Source: Blastobasis lacticolella (lineage: Eukaryota; Arthropoda; Insecta; Lepidoptera; Blastobasidae). From it: 64,000 nt of DNA. Every line of letters begins with the position of its first letter. Position 1 is the first letter of the stretch. The stretch covers positions 13,906,001 through 13,970,000 of the forward strand of contig LR990064.1 of assembly GCA_905147135.1 (NCBI GenBank). Direction: 5' to 3'. Positions 63,897 to 64,000 of the stretch are shown in pieces. The notes beneath the pieces were generated by a model that had not been told where the DNA came from, searched no databases, and saw nothing but the letters and a program-made list of their open reading frames with translations. Position numbers and translations under genes: made by a program.

Positions 63897-64000
63897 GGTT
63901 TGCCTGTGTGGTGTCTCCCCAGACAATGGCACAAGTATTCATTTCTCCTGCGTGTCCTACCACCTGTACGCGCGAGGATTTGTACGCGGCCACGAATAAC

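Overview
The window looks like a piece of a lepidopteran (moth or butterfly) nuclear genome, AT-rich and almost entirely intergenic or intronic. That placement rests on the reverse-transcriptase relics, which resemble the RTE and Jockey/CR1-type LINE C-termini common in Lepidoptera, and on dense tRNA-derived SINEs. No search could be run, so the species is open. I found no host protein-coding exon, rRNA, genuine tRNA gene or CRISPR array. Essentially every long reading frame that carries a recognisable signal belongs to a decayed retrotransposon.

Family labels are local to this annotation. SINE-1 is a tRNA-derived SINE with about 17 copies or pieces. Its head reads GACGACCTGAGTGGTTCAGT, its body ends near the motif ATGGCGCTGTGTGAAT, and its tail is ATTT repeats. 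SINE-2 is a second tRNA-derived SINE (about 340 bp, head GGAGCGTCGGTGGCCGAG) with a GATGAT tail like that of RTE LINEs. SINE-3 is a roughly 260 bp family with the same type of tail and no obvious tRNA head. NA-C is a non-coding family whose 3' end resembles the end of LINE-J1. RTE-1, RTE-2 and RTE-3 are three RTE-type LINE C-termini. LINE-J1, J2 and J3 are Jockey-like LINE C-termini. MITE-1 to MITE-7 are short inverted-repeat elements. HEL-1 and HEL-2 are Helitron-like ends.

Layout: 0-9 kb holds RTE-1 and RTE-2 relics, SINEs, a LINE-J1 fragment inside a SINE-1, an inverted pair of NA-C copies, a 20-bp minisatellite, and MITE-3 and MITE-4. From 9.6 to 12.5 kb, a MITE-1 copy is split by a 2.47-kb, 5'-truncated LINE that keeps all its reverse-transcriptase motifs and has one frameshift. 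From 13 to 25 kb there are mainly SINE-2, SINE-3 and LINE tails plus HEL-1. At 26.8-27.7 kb lies the longest LINE-J2 relic. From 28 to 41 kb there are inverted MITE-2 copies, a MITE-6 inside a SINE-2, a LINE-J2 inside a LINE-J3, and an uncharacterised inverted repeat family with hairpins. From 41 to 64 kb there are further copies of the same families, a GC-rich palindromic element inside a MITE-3 (48.9 kb), an unidentified 375-bp insert with a 6-bp target duplication (59.7-60.0 kb), a triple nest in a SINE-1 (61.3-62.3 kb), and a LINE-J1 end at the right edge.

There is no gene circuit here. The content is a layered record of transposition, and the useful information is the nesting order, the shared 3' tails that suggest which LINE mobilised which SINE, and a few structured repeats I cannot assign. 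I found no convincing new functional system.
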